Shown here piece by piece: positions 6,282 to 12,307 of a stretch of DNA of 17,735 bases. Location of the stretch: the NCBI GenBank assembly GCA_014859785.1, contig JACUTP010000018.1:1-17735 (forward strand), given 5' to 3'. A program made the translations under genes and the position numbers. Source of the stretch: Candidatus Methanoperedentaceae archaeon. Its GTDB lineage: Archaea > Halobacteriota > Methanosarcinia > Methanosarcinales > Methanoperedenaceae. Position 1 is the stretch's first letter. The number at the start of each line of letters is the position of its first letter. The notes beneath the pieces were generated by a model. The model saw only the letters and a program-made list of their open reading frames with translations. It searched no databases and had not been told where the DNA came from.

Positions 6282-7065
6282 GCAGATAGCCATCTACGGG
6301 AAAGGCGGAATCGGGAAATCAAGTACAGCATCGAATGTTGCGGCGGCGTGTGCTGATGATGGGCATCGTGTTACAATTATCGGGTGTGACCCGAAGAGTG
6401 ATTCATCCATAACGCTTCTTAACGGCAGGCGCATACCCACAATCATGGACTTGATGCGGCAGGGAGTGGATATTACAGAAGATGATATTGTATTTAACGG
6501 CTACAAGGGTGTAAAATGCGTGGAAATCGGAGGTCCTGAGCCTGGTATCGGGTGTGCCGGAAGGGGTATTATTGTTGCTATTAACCTTCTTCGCAAAATA
6601 TCCAAAGCGCTTGAGGAAGCAGACCTTGTAATATATGACGTGCCCGGCGACATTGTATGCGGCGGGTTTGTTGCACCTGTTAAGAAAGGGCTGGTAAGTG
6701 AGGCTTATGTCCTGACATCAGGCGAGTACATGCCTCTGTATGCTGCAAATAATATCTGTAAAGGTCTTTCCCGCCTTGATGTGACGTTTAGCGGCGTAAT
6801 CTGCAATTCACGCGGAGCGCCGAATGAGGAGAATATCGTAAACATGTTCGCAAAAGAAGTCGGAAGCGAGCTTCTCGCTTATATCCCGAAAGACGTACTT
6901 GTGCAAAACTGTGAACGCGAGGGTTATTCTGTCATCGAGAAGGCACCGGATTCCGGAATTGCCGACGTTTACAGGAAGCTTGCAAAGGCAATAATGGCTG
7001 ATAAGGAAGCAAAGGTTCCCAGAACGCTGGATGACGCAAGACTCAGGGAACTGACACGTATATAA
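6274..7065 (+). CDS. cfbC: Ni-sirohydrochlorin a,c-diamide reductive cyclase reductase CfbC (NifH-like)
   Basis: A 263-residue NifH-like ATPase that passes electrons to CfbD with ATP hydrolysis in F430 synthesis. P-loop GKGGIGKSS (9-17) and the two conserved cysteines that hold the 4Fe-4S cluster between two subunits are present: Cys94 (PGIGCAGRG) and Cys129 (DVPGDIVCGGF), equivalent to nitrogenase Cys97 and Cys132. Switch I is seen in IIGCDPKSDSS (35-45). It overlaps cfbD by 8 nt and is followed 22 bp later by cfbB. NifH of nitrogenase and BchL/ChlL are the sequence relatives, but the neighbours fix the role. Confidence 0.95.
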   Translation: MSKQIAIYGKGGIGKSSTASNVAAACADDGHRVTIIGCDPKSDSSITLLNGRRIPTIMDLMRQGVDITEDDIVFNGYKGVKCVEIGGPEPGIGCAGRGIIVAINLLRKISKALEEADLVIYDVPGDIVCGGFVAPVKKGLVSEAYVLTSGEYMPLYAANNICKGLSRLDVTFSGVICNSRGAPNEENIVNMFAKEVGSELLAYIPKDVLVQNCEREGYSVIEKAPDSGIADVYRKLAKAIMADKEAKVPRTLDDARLRELTRI

Positions 7066-7087
7066 TACTATTTAATATGGATACATT

Positions 7088-8530
7088 ATGACAGAACCCG
7101 ATGTAATGGACTTGCCACGAATCCTCATTGCAGGAGACCGGTCATCATCAGGGAAAACAACCATATCCACCGGCGTGATGTCCGTGTTAAATGATATGGG
7201 GTATAAAGTGCAGCCTTTCAAGGTCGGGCTTGATTTCATAGACCCTGGTTACCATACAGAAGTAACAGGAAGGTTTTCACGCAACATTGATGGTTACCTT
7301 ATGCCCGATAGTGCGGTGCGGGAAGTGTTTTCCCATGCAGCAGAGGGCGCTGATATTGCTGTTATAGAAGGCGTGCGCGGGCTTTTTGAGGGACTTGAAG
7401 CGACAAGCGATATCGGGAGCACAGCCCAGGTTGCCAAGATACTGGACTGCCCGGTAATTTTTGTTATAAACGCACGCAGCATCACCCGCAGCGCAGCAGC
7501 TCTTGTTTCAGGTTACAGTTCGTTTGACCCTGATGTAGAAATTGCAGGCGTCATCCTGAACAATATCGGGGGAGGACGCCACAGCGAGAAGGCAAGGACT
7601 GCAATTGAAACATACACGGATATTCCGGTGATTGGTGTAATCCCGCGCAATGATTCCATGAAAATCTCAATGCGGCATCTCGGTCTTGTTCCCGCGCTTG
7701 AGGGAAGGCGCAGGTCTGGTGATTTTGATACTAACCTGAAAACGATTAAGGATATTATTAAGGAAGGTGTGGATATTGACAGGATGCTTTCCATTGCGCG
7801 CACAGCTTCGCCCCTGTCACGTCCGCGCGAGAATATCTTTAAACCCCGCGTTCTGGAATATAGCCCGAAAATAGGGGTTGCGATGGATGAAGCGTTTAAT
7901 TTCTATTACCGTGATAACCTTGAACTGCTCGAACTTTCAGGAGCGCAGCTTGTTTATTTCAGCCCTGTGAATGACAGGGCACTACCAGAAGTTGACGGTC
8001 TGTATATCGGCGGCGGTTATCCTGAGCTTTTCGGGAAGGAACTTGAGGATAACAGTTCCATGAGGGAAGAAATTAAACAGGCATCATCAGAAGGCGCACC
8101 CGTTTATGCCGAGTGCGGAGGGCTTATGTACCTGACGCAGGAAATCAGTACTGATGTTTCTGGCAGGGGTAACTACCATATGGCAGAGATGGGGGGCGGC
8201 ACTTTCAGGATGGTTGGCGCGCTGCCCGGGCGGACGCTCATGGGGCACAAGCGCGTGGTGAGTTATAATGCAGGACGGTTTGTGATGGATAATGTCATCG
8301 GAAAGGCAGGAAATTCGTTTATCGGGCATGAGTTCCACCATTCGGAAGTGCTTGAACTTCCTGAAGATACGGATTTTGCCATAAGGCTTGAGCGGGGAAC
8401 CGGGATTAAGGGTGAGCTTGACGGGATTATCGTGAATAATACAATGGCTTCGTATGCACATCTGCATGCTGTTTCCTATACTGGTTTTGCGCCGTCGTTT
8501 GTGGAGTTTTGCGGCAGGATGAGGATGTAG
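7088..8530 (+). CDS. cfbB: Ni-sirohydrochlorin a,c-diamide synthase CfbB
   Basis: A 480-residue amidotransferase of the CobB/CbiA family that adds two amides, from glutamine and ATP, to the a and c acetate side chains of Ni-sirohydrochlorin. The N-terminal synthetase domain (about 8-240) has P-loop GDRSSSGKTT (16-25) and the FKVGLDFIDPGYH block (44-56). The C-terminal class I glutamine amidotransferase domain (about 260-476) has GLYIGGGYPELF (304-315), nucleophile Cys343 in AECGG, and the ASYAHLH end motif (454-460) with the catalytic His. Alone it could equally be a cobyrinate a,c-diamide synthase for B12, as the two are not separable by eye. Position directly after cfbD-cfbC argues for F430. 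Met7 is an alternative start; neither start has a clear Shine-Dalgarno. Confidence 0.9.
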   Translation: MTEPDVMDLPRILIAGDRSSSGKTTISTGVMSVLNDMGYKVQPFKVGLDFIDPGYHTEVTGRFSRNIDGYLMPDSAVREVFSHAAEGADIAVIEGVRGLFEGLEATSDIGSTAQVAKILDCPVIFVINARSITRSAAALVSGYSSFDPDVEIAGVILNNIGGGRHSEKARTAIETYTDIPVIGVIPRNDSMKISMRHLGLVPALEGRRRSGDFDTNLKTIKDIIKEGVDIDRMLSIARTASPLSRPRENIFKPRVLEYSPKIGVAMDEAFNFYYRDNLELLELSGAQLVYFSPVNDRALPEVDGLYIGGGYPELFGKELEDNSSMREEIKQASSEGAPVYAECGGLMYLTQEISTDVSGRGNYHMAEMGGGTFRMVGALPGRTLMGHKRVVSYNAGRFVMDNVIGKAGNSFIGHEFHHSEVLELPEDTDFAIRLERGTGIKGELDGIIVNNTMASYAHLHAVSYTGFAPSFVEFCGRMRM

Positions 8531-8547
8531 TTTCATTCTGGCACAAA

Positions 8548-8556
8548 CCTTTAAGT
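8548..8556 (+). promoter_or_regulatory. Putative TATA box of the tatA pair
   Basis: CCTTTAAGT lies 27-35 bp before the ATG at 8583, giving a near-leaderless start; no Shine-Dalgarno is visible. A similar CTTTAAG box precedes thrS at about 12267-12273. Confidence 0.35.
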
Positions 8557-8582
8557 CCTGCAAAACATAAAATAACATAAAC

Positions 8583-8897
8583 ATGATAGGAACACATGAA
8601 GTGGTATTGATTCTCCTTGCAGCCCTGTTCTTATTCGGGCCTTCGAAACTTCCCGAACTGGCGCAGTCGATCGGGAAAGCTGTTGGGGAATTCAAGAAAG
8701 CGCAGGTACAGGCAGAGCGCCAGTTAAAAACTTTTGAAAAGACAGAAAACAAAGATATAAAAATCCATAATTTAGCGGTGCAGATGGGCATCGATGTGGA
8801 AGGGAAAACCACTGAACAACTAATAGAAGAAATACGCTCGGAAGTATTATCAGGGAAAGAATTAAACATAAAAACAGCAGAAACAGCAGGTACATAA
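8583..8897 (+). CDS. tatA: Twin-arginine translocase subunit TatA, copy 1
   Basis: A 104-residue TatA-family protein, part of the Tat pore that exports folded proteins across the cytoplasmic membrane. A single N-terminal membrane helix (about 4-18) is followed by the family hinge LFGPSKLPEL (17-26) and an amphipathic helix containing VGEFKKAQ (34-41), then a charged tail. The C-terminal part (GIDVEGKTTEQLIEEI) resembles the end of the next gene product, so the two are paralogues over their whole length. There are two bases between the stop of this gene and the start of the next. tatC is not in the window. TatA and TatB types cannot be firmly separated, but the Phe-Gly-Pro hinge fits TatA. Confidence 0.93.
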   Translation: MIGTHEVVLILLAALFLFGPSKLPELAQSIGKAVGEFKKAQVQAERQLKTFEKTENKDIKIHNLAVQMGIDVEGKTTEQLIEEIRSEVLSGKELNIKTAETAGT

Positions 8898-8898
8898 T

Positions 8899-9192
8899 AT
8901 GATAGGACCACAGGAAATTGTATTGATATTCCTCTTAGTAATCGTACTGTTTGGAGCAAGCAAGATACCCGAACTTGCACGCTCCCTCGGCATGGCGACA
9001 GGCGAATTCAAGAAAGCACAGCAGGAAACAGAGCGTCAATTAAAAGATGTCGAGAAATCGCTCAAGGAAGGCGGCAGCAGGCAGGAAGATTCCAATAGGA
9101 TAAGAAAGATGGCAAAAGACTTCGGGTTAGAAATAGAAAGCAAAAGCGACGACGAATTACTTGATGAAATAAAAGAAAAAATGAAAAAATAA
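8899..9192 (+). CDS. tatA: Twin-arginine translocase subunit TatA, copy 2
   Basis: A 97-residue TatA-family protein, tandem paralogue of the preceding gene. It has one N-terminal membrane helix (about 4-18), hinge LFGASKIPEL (17-26) where the usual Pro after Gly is Ala, then TGEFKKAQQETERQL in the amphipathic helix and a charged tail ending in KEKMKK. The tail contains GLEIESKSDDELLDEI, aligned with the tail of copy 1. AGGT about eight bases before the ATG serves as a ribosome site. The stop lies 3 bp from the end of the convergent DUF1699-like gene, and the plus strand runs into an A/T-rich tract that could terminate both transcripts. Confidence 0.92.
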   Translation: MIGPQEIVLIFLLVIVLFGASKIPELARSLGMATGEFKKAQQETERQLKDVEKSLKEGGSRQEDSNRIRKMAKDFGLEIESKSDDELLDEIKEKMKK

Positions 9193-9195
9193 ATT

Positions 9196-9609
9196 TTATT
9201 TTTTCTTTTTACCCTTATCAGTTACAAGGAATTTTATTAAATCCTTGCTGAGACGGGTTTCCCTTCCCAGCCTATCAAGGATATCAGGTTCTGACAATCC
9301 TTCGGATTTGAGTTCCTCTATCCTGTCAAAAATTTCCTTTTTAATCTCTGAATATTCATTGATATCTTTCCTGTGTCCCCACACATCGCCTTCCAGGAGA
9401 GAGATTCCCTGCATTTCAAGAAACATTTTTGTTGAAGCTGATACCGTCTTGATATATGACGCAGGTATATGTATTGCTTTCACATTCGGGCAGGTTTCAA
9501 TCAATGCAAAAATGTCTCTGTTTGACGGCCTGAAAGCTAGATGTATAATTTTCTCCCCCTGGCCAATTGATTTTATCTCTTGTTTGGAACTTACAACTCT
9601 TATTCTCAT
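9196..9609 (-). CDS. DUF1699-like archaeal protein
   Basis: A 137-residue soluble protein resembling the uncharacterised DUF1699 family, which I know from Methanosarcinales. Matching features are an N-terminal RIRVVSSKQEI, the HLAFRPSNRDIFAL block (residues 24-37) and LEGDVWGHRKDINEY (about 72-86). A helical C-terminal half has an SEPDILDRLGRETRLSKDLIKFL segment resembling a small helix-turn-helix, followed by a lysine tail. GAGGT about nine bases before the ATG supports the start. It lies 140 bp downstream of larB on the same strand and converges on tatA copy 2. Function is unknown; a nucleic-acid role is only a guess from the basic tail. Family assignment is from memory. Confidence 0.75.
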   Translation of the reverse strand: MRIRVVSSKQEIKSIGQGEKIIHLAFRPSNRDIFALIETCPNVKAIHIPASYIKTVSASTKMFLEMQGISLLEGDVWGHRKDINEYSEIKKEIFDRIEELKSEGLSEPDILDRLGRETRLSKDLIKFLVTDKGKKKK

Positions 9610-9749
9610 GGTTATATACCTCTTTGATTGTATATTATTTTTTTTTAATGGCTAATATTTTTCCAATAGGTGTTAATTTATATTAAATAACCCCATTCTT
9701 TATGTTGGAAGTTACCATATAAATAAATTTCGTTTTAATTCAGCATTTT

Positions 9750-10568
9750 TTATCCTTTCTGGTTCCTGTGCTTTGCAGCAATGTTTGCTATCCTTGCAGC
9801 AAAAGCCCCTGCCACAAAACCTGCATCGATATTAACCACTGTTAAAACTGAGCAGGATTGCAGCATGGAAAGAAGAGCAGCTTCACCTTTTCCCCCTGCA
9901 CCGTAACCTGTGGAAACCGGGATTCCGATTACTGGCACATCAACAAGTCCTGATACAATGGCAGGCAGTGTTCCTTCACGGCCCGCGGCAACAACAATAG
10001 CGTCCACCCCGTTCTCAACAAGTTTTGCCAATTCGGGAAAAAGCCTGTGGATTCCCGCAACACCTGCATCATATATTGTCGTAACAGAACAACCCATTTC
10101 CTCTGCAATCACTTTTGCCTCCTCTGCGACCGGGATATCTGCCGTGCCGGCTGAGATAACTCCCACTTTTCCTCCGGTTGAGGGGACTGCCTCACCAATA
10201 ACAACAATTCTTGCCTTCTCATTCCACCTTATCCCGACACCCTCATCAGAAGCCAGTTTTTTTAGGGATGTGTAATTATTCCCGCAGGCTCTTGTAATAA
10301 TAGCCCTGCCTTCATGTTCCAGATGGATACGGGCAATAGATACAATATCCTCATCTGTTTTGCAGTCAGCCAGAATTGCTTCAGGGATGCCAACTCTTTT
10401 TGCACGGTGGATATCCACCTTTGCAATATACGACAGTTGCTCGAATGCGCCGATTTTAAGCTGGCGCTCCGCCTCTTCAGGACTTATCTCATTATTTTTT
10501 AGTCTCTTAATAATCCCGGCTATATCCATACCCTGATTTACGTCAGCATATGGATTATTCTTATCCAT
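9750..10568 (-). CDS. larB: Pyridinium-3,5-biscarboxylic acid mononucleotide synthase LarB (PurE-like)
   Basis: A protein of about 272 residues of the LarB family, a relative of the PurE AIR carboxylase. In bacteria LarB carboxylates and hydrolyses nicotinic acid adenine dinucleotide, the first step toward the nickel-pincer nucleotide of lactate racemase. The N-terminal helical part (IIKRLKNNEISPEEAERQLK) is followed by the PurE-like domain with GVISAGTADIPVAEEA, VVAAGREGTLPAIVSGL and STGYGAGGKGEAALLSMLQSCS. Cys239, counted from the chosen start, is probably the catalytic cysteine. The frame stays open upstream to 10640, but that extension reads through a terminator hairpin and is rejected. 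The ATG at 10568 directly abuts the terminator U-tract; the ATG at 10529 (MDIAGIIK) aligns better with family N-termini and may be the true start. larC and larE are not here. Confidence 0.85.
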   Translation of the reverse strand: MDKNNPYADVNQGMDIAGIIKRLKNNEISPEEAERQLKIGAFEQLSYIAKVDIHRAKRVGIPEAILADCKTDEDIVSIARIHLEHEGRAIITRACGNNYTSLKKLASDEGVGIRWNEKARIVVIGEAVPSTGGKVGVISAGTADIPVAEEAKVIAEEMGCSVTTIYDAGVAGIHRLFPELAKLVENGVDAIVVAAGREGTLPAIVSGLVDVPVIGIPVSTGYGAGGKGEAALLSMLQSCSVLTVVNIDAGFVAGAFAARIANIAAKHRNQKG

Positions 10569-10606
10569 AAAAAAGAAAAATAAGTCCGCTGGAGTTGACG
10601 GACTTA
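10569..10606 (-). terminator. Intrinsic terminator-like hairpin at the end of the ftsZ operon
   Basis: On the minus strand TAAGTCCG (10606-10599) pairs perfectly with CGGACTTA (10588-10581) across a 10-nt loop and is followed at once by TTTTTCTTTTTT (10580-10569). The stem's first three bases are the TAA stop of the small Cys-rich frame, and the U-tract ends at the larB ATG. It separates the cdrS-ftsZ2 operon from larB. Confidence 0.65.
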
Positions 10607-10735
10607 TACCTTCAGTTCCCGATCCTGTTGATAATCGCAAGACACGCCGTTTTCGCAGGCAGGCAACTCTTCATACGAGTTGTTAATCACTCGCACGAAG
10701 CAATAACGGTCTGAGTGTTTGCATTTATCGTTCAT
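10604..10735 (-). CDS. Small Cys-rich protein overlapping the ftsZ stop (43 aa)
   Basis: An open frame of 43 codons whose ATG overlaps the ftsZ TGA as ATGA, the usual arrangement for translational coupling, and whose TAA is the first part of the terminator stem. It therefore fills exactly the space between ftsZ and the end of the transcript. The product has four cysteines (5, 12, 27, 33) plus His7, in two pairs, CKHSDRYC and CENGVSC, suggesting a small zinc- or iron-binding knuckle; it is hydrophilic with no membrane segment. I do not recognise the family. It could be chance, but precise fit to stop codon and terminator and paired cysteines argue for a real gene, possibly acting with FtsZ. 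No independent Shine-Dalgarno is seen. Confidence 0.55.
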   Translation of the reverse strand: MNDKCKHSDRYCFVRVINNSYEELPACENGVSCDYQQDRELKV

Positions 10736-11865
10736 ACAATCTGGTCGATTACAGTGGCACGGAGCCCGCTGCCGGCAGGTACCCTTATTTTCTTTCCAAA
10801 TGTTGGAGAGCCGTTCTTTGCAGCAACTCTTTCGCTGTTCGGACCCATGATCTGGGCAGAGTTAATACCGGTCATTATCGCCATGCAGCGCACCTTACCC
10901 TCGTAATCCTGCCTTATTCTTGCGCCCCAGATGACGTTAGCCTGTGAATCGAGTTCGTATGTCAATGAAGATGCTATCTTCTCTGCTTCCTGCAGTGACA
11001 TGTCCGGTCCGCCTGTGATGTGGAGCAGGCAGCCTGTTGCGCCGTTAGTATCTACATCAAGGAGCGGGTGGTTCAGTGCGTTCCTTACGACATCGTTTGC
11101 CTTATCCTGTCCCTTTGCTTCACCAACCAGCATTACCGCAAGTCCTCCACCTGACATTATTGCCTTGACATCAGCATAATCAAGGTTGATTAACGAGGGC
11201 TGTGTAATGGTTTCAGAGATTCCCTTAACGGTTTCTGAAATCAACTGGTCCATCACGGAAAATGCCTGGTCTATCGGAACATTCGGGCAGTAATCCAGCA
11301 GCCTGTTGTTATCGAGTACAATAACGGTATCTGCAGATCTTCTCAGCTCATCCAGTCCGTCTTCTGCTTTTAAAAGTCTTGATCGCTCGACCCTGAACGG
11401 GCTTGTAACCATGCCGATTACGATTGCGCCCTGGTCTTTTGCGATCTGTGCAACGACAGGGGCGACACCGGTTCCTGTCCCTCCACCCATTCCTGCGGTG
11501 ACAAACACGAGGTTAGCGTCCTTCATCACTTCCTTCAATGTTCCCTTTGCAAGCTCGGCAGTTCTCTTTCCGATTTCAGGGTAACCACCAGCACCAAGTC
11601 CCCTGGTTATTGACTTGCCAATCAGGATTTTCTTATCCGCATCGATGTTATCAAGATGGATCTTGTCCGTATTTATTGCAATCGTTTCAGCGCCATTTAT
11701 CCCGAGGTTGTATAGGCGGTGAATGGTGTTATTACCGCCTCCGCCACACCCCATTACTACGATTTTTGGTGTACCGAAAGTTCCAAGTTCCTCGCTTTCC
11801 GCGGTTTTTCTCAACACATCTTCCTTTCCCTGCATTTTTAGTGCATCCAATATTAATGATTCCAT
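10732..11865 (-). CDS. ftsZ2: Cell division protein FtsZ, FtsZ2-type
   Basis: A 377-residue tubulin-like GTPase that polymerises into the division ring. It shows an N-terminal archaeal extension (1-30), the nucleotide fold start VMGCGGGGNNTI (37-48), the tubulin signature GGGTGTG (127-133) and the T7 catalytic loop NLDYADVKAIM (227-237) whose Asp residues complete the neighbour's GTPase site. The stretches AFSVMDQLISETVKGISETITQPSLI and GARIRQDYEGKVRCMAIMTG, and the short tail GLRATVIDQIV, resemble haloarchaeal FtsZ2 as I recall it more than FtsZ1. Gly43 replaces the Ala more often found in GCGGAGNN. A strong GAGGGGATG ribosome site precedes the ATG, 18 bp after the CdrS-like regulator. The FtsZ1/FtsZ2 choice should be confirmed by a tree. 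Confidence 0.93.
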   Translation of the reverse strand: MESLILDALKMQGKEDVLRKTAESEELGTFGTPKIVVMGCGGGGNNTIHRLYNLGINGAETIAINTDKIHLDNIDADKKILIGKSITRGLGAGGYPEIGKRTAELAKGTLKEVMKDANLVFVTAGMGGGTGTGVAPVVAQIAKDQGAIVIGMVTSPFRVERSRLLKAEDGLDELRRSADTVIVLDNNRLLDYCPNVPIDQAFSVMDQLISETVKGISETITQPSLINLDYADVKAIMSGGGLAVMLVGEAKGQDKANDVVRNALNHPLLDVDTNGATGCLLHITGGPDMSLQEAEKIASSLTYELDSQANVIWGARIRQDYEGKVRCMAIMTGINSAQIMGPNSERVAAKNGSPTFGKKIRVPAGSGLRATVIDQIV

Positions 11866-11883
11866 AATTCATCCCCTCTATTC

Positions 11884-12108
11884 CTAGAGTTTCTCTTTCA
11901 AGCGCAGGAAACTATCAGCATTCTTTGCCTGTTCTTGCGCAGTTTCAAATAATTTCATCCTGCCAACCAGTTTATCACTTCGTTGATCGATTAAATCCCT
12001 AATAGCCGTCCTGATTGCTTCGCTTGCAGACGGAAATTCGCCATATTCCACTAACATGTCGATCATTTTTAATTGCTGTTCCGGGAGTCTTAATGTTACT
12101 CTTTTCAT
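11884..12108 (-). CDS. cdrS: Ribbon-helix-helix regulator, CdrS-like
   Basis: A 74-residue DNA-binding protein of the ribbon-helix-helix (CopG/Arc) class. The N-terminal strand KRVTLRLPEQQ (2-12) inserts into the major groove in this fold. It is followed by helix A (13-22) and helix B (SASEAIRTAIRDLID, about 27-41), then a charged C-terminal helix. In haloarchaea the short RHH protein CdrS lies in an operon with ftsZ2 and controls division genes; the same order here supports naming it CdrS-like. The start at 12108 is chosen because GGGAGA (12120-12115) is a good ribosome site and the fold begins right there. The frame extends upstream to 12198, but that part would lie over the operator array and is not RHH-like. 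Eighteen bases separate it from ftsZ. Confidence 0.85.
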   Translation of the reverse strand: MKRVTLRLPEQQLKMIDMLVEYGEFPSASEAIRTAIRDLIDQRSDKLVGRMKLFETAQEQAKNADSFLRLKEKL

Positions 12109-12135
12109 GTGGTTTCTCCCTGTGGGATGAAGTTT

Positions 12136-12151
12136 GCATGCATATGCATGC
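12136..12151. promoter_or_regulatory. 16-bp perfect palindrome in the cdrS leader
   Basis: GCATGCATATGCATGC is perfectly self-complementary and lies between the repeat array and the cdrS ribosome site, inside the predicted 5' untranslated region. It can act as a DNA operator for a dimeric protein, or in RNA as a 6-bp hairpin with an AUAU loop. Confidence 0.45.
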
Positions 12152-12155
12152 CTGC

Positions 12156-12199
12156 TGTACGACTCATGTATGACATGTGTCAGACATTTGTATGACATA
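12156..12199 (-). promoter_or_regulatory. Four 11-bp tandem repeats: probable operator of cdrS-ftsZ2
   Basis: Four copies begin at 12156, 12167, 12178 and 12189, each exactly 11 bp apart: TGTACGACTCA, TGTATGACATG, TGTCAGACATT and TGTATGACATA (consensus TGTATGACATn). TGACA-TG-TGTCA at 12171-12182 also forms a local dyad. With the TATA box at 12204-12213 the array covers roughly -17 to +27 of the minus-strand promoter, the usual place for an archaeal repressor. An 11-bp period places all copies on one helix face, and RHH proteins such as Arc use half-sites spaced this way. The RHH protein encoded just downstream is the obvious candidate binder; that is inference. Confidence 0.65.
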
Positions 12200-12202
12200 A
12201 TA

Positions 12203-12213
12203 GTATTTATAAG
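12203..12213 (-). promoter_or_regulatory. TATA box of the cdrS-ftsZ2 operon
   Basis: The minus strand reads CTTATAAATAC, close to the archaeal consensus. The start point would fall near 12182, giving a leader of about 70 nt to the cdrS ATG. The same TATAAATA core followed by C/G-TATT appears in both modules downstream of xerA. Confidence 0.6.
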
Positions 12214-12261
12214 TATCGTTTAAAAATAATAATTATTTTAAATTCAAATTTTCAAAACCGA

Positions 12262-12307
12262 CAAAACTTTAAGCATAATCACCGTTTAGGTGCGTGAAAG
12301 TGATAAA
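12262..12307 (+). promoter_or_regulatory. Promoter and ribosome site of thrS
   Basis: AAAACTTTAAG (about 12263-12273) is a plausible TATA box. GTGAT (12300-12304), matching part of the archaeal GGTGATC Shine-Dalgarno, lies 3 nt before ATG 12308 and favours that codon over an upstream in-frame start at 12290. Confidence 0.4.

Noticed and set aside
5163..7065. Possible nitrogenase (nifD/nifH-like pair)
   Set aside because: The NifD-like protein has only 372 residues, no nifK/E/N is present, and cfbB follows, so the pair belongs to F430 synthesis.
8087..8980. Long open frame of 297 codons on the minus strand
   Set aside because: It lies antisense to the end of cfbB, both the intergenic promoter and tatA copy 1. 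Its translation is rich in Cys, His and Ser without any domain, as expected for a shadow frame.
10569..10640. N-terminal extension of larB to 10640
   Set aside because: The extra codons read through the hairpin and U-tract (giving a Phe run) and overlap the Cys-rich frame; LarB proteins do not have this extension.
12109..12198. N-terminal extension of the RHH protein to 12198
   Set aside because: It would translate the operator array and palindrome. A good ribosome site and the start of the RHH strand both point to ATG 12108.
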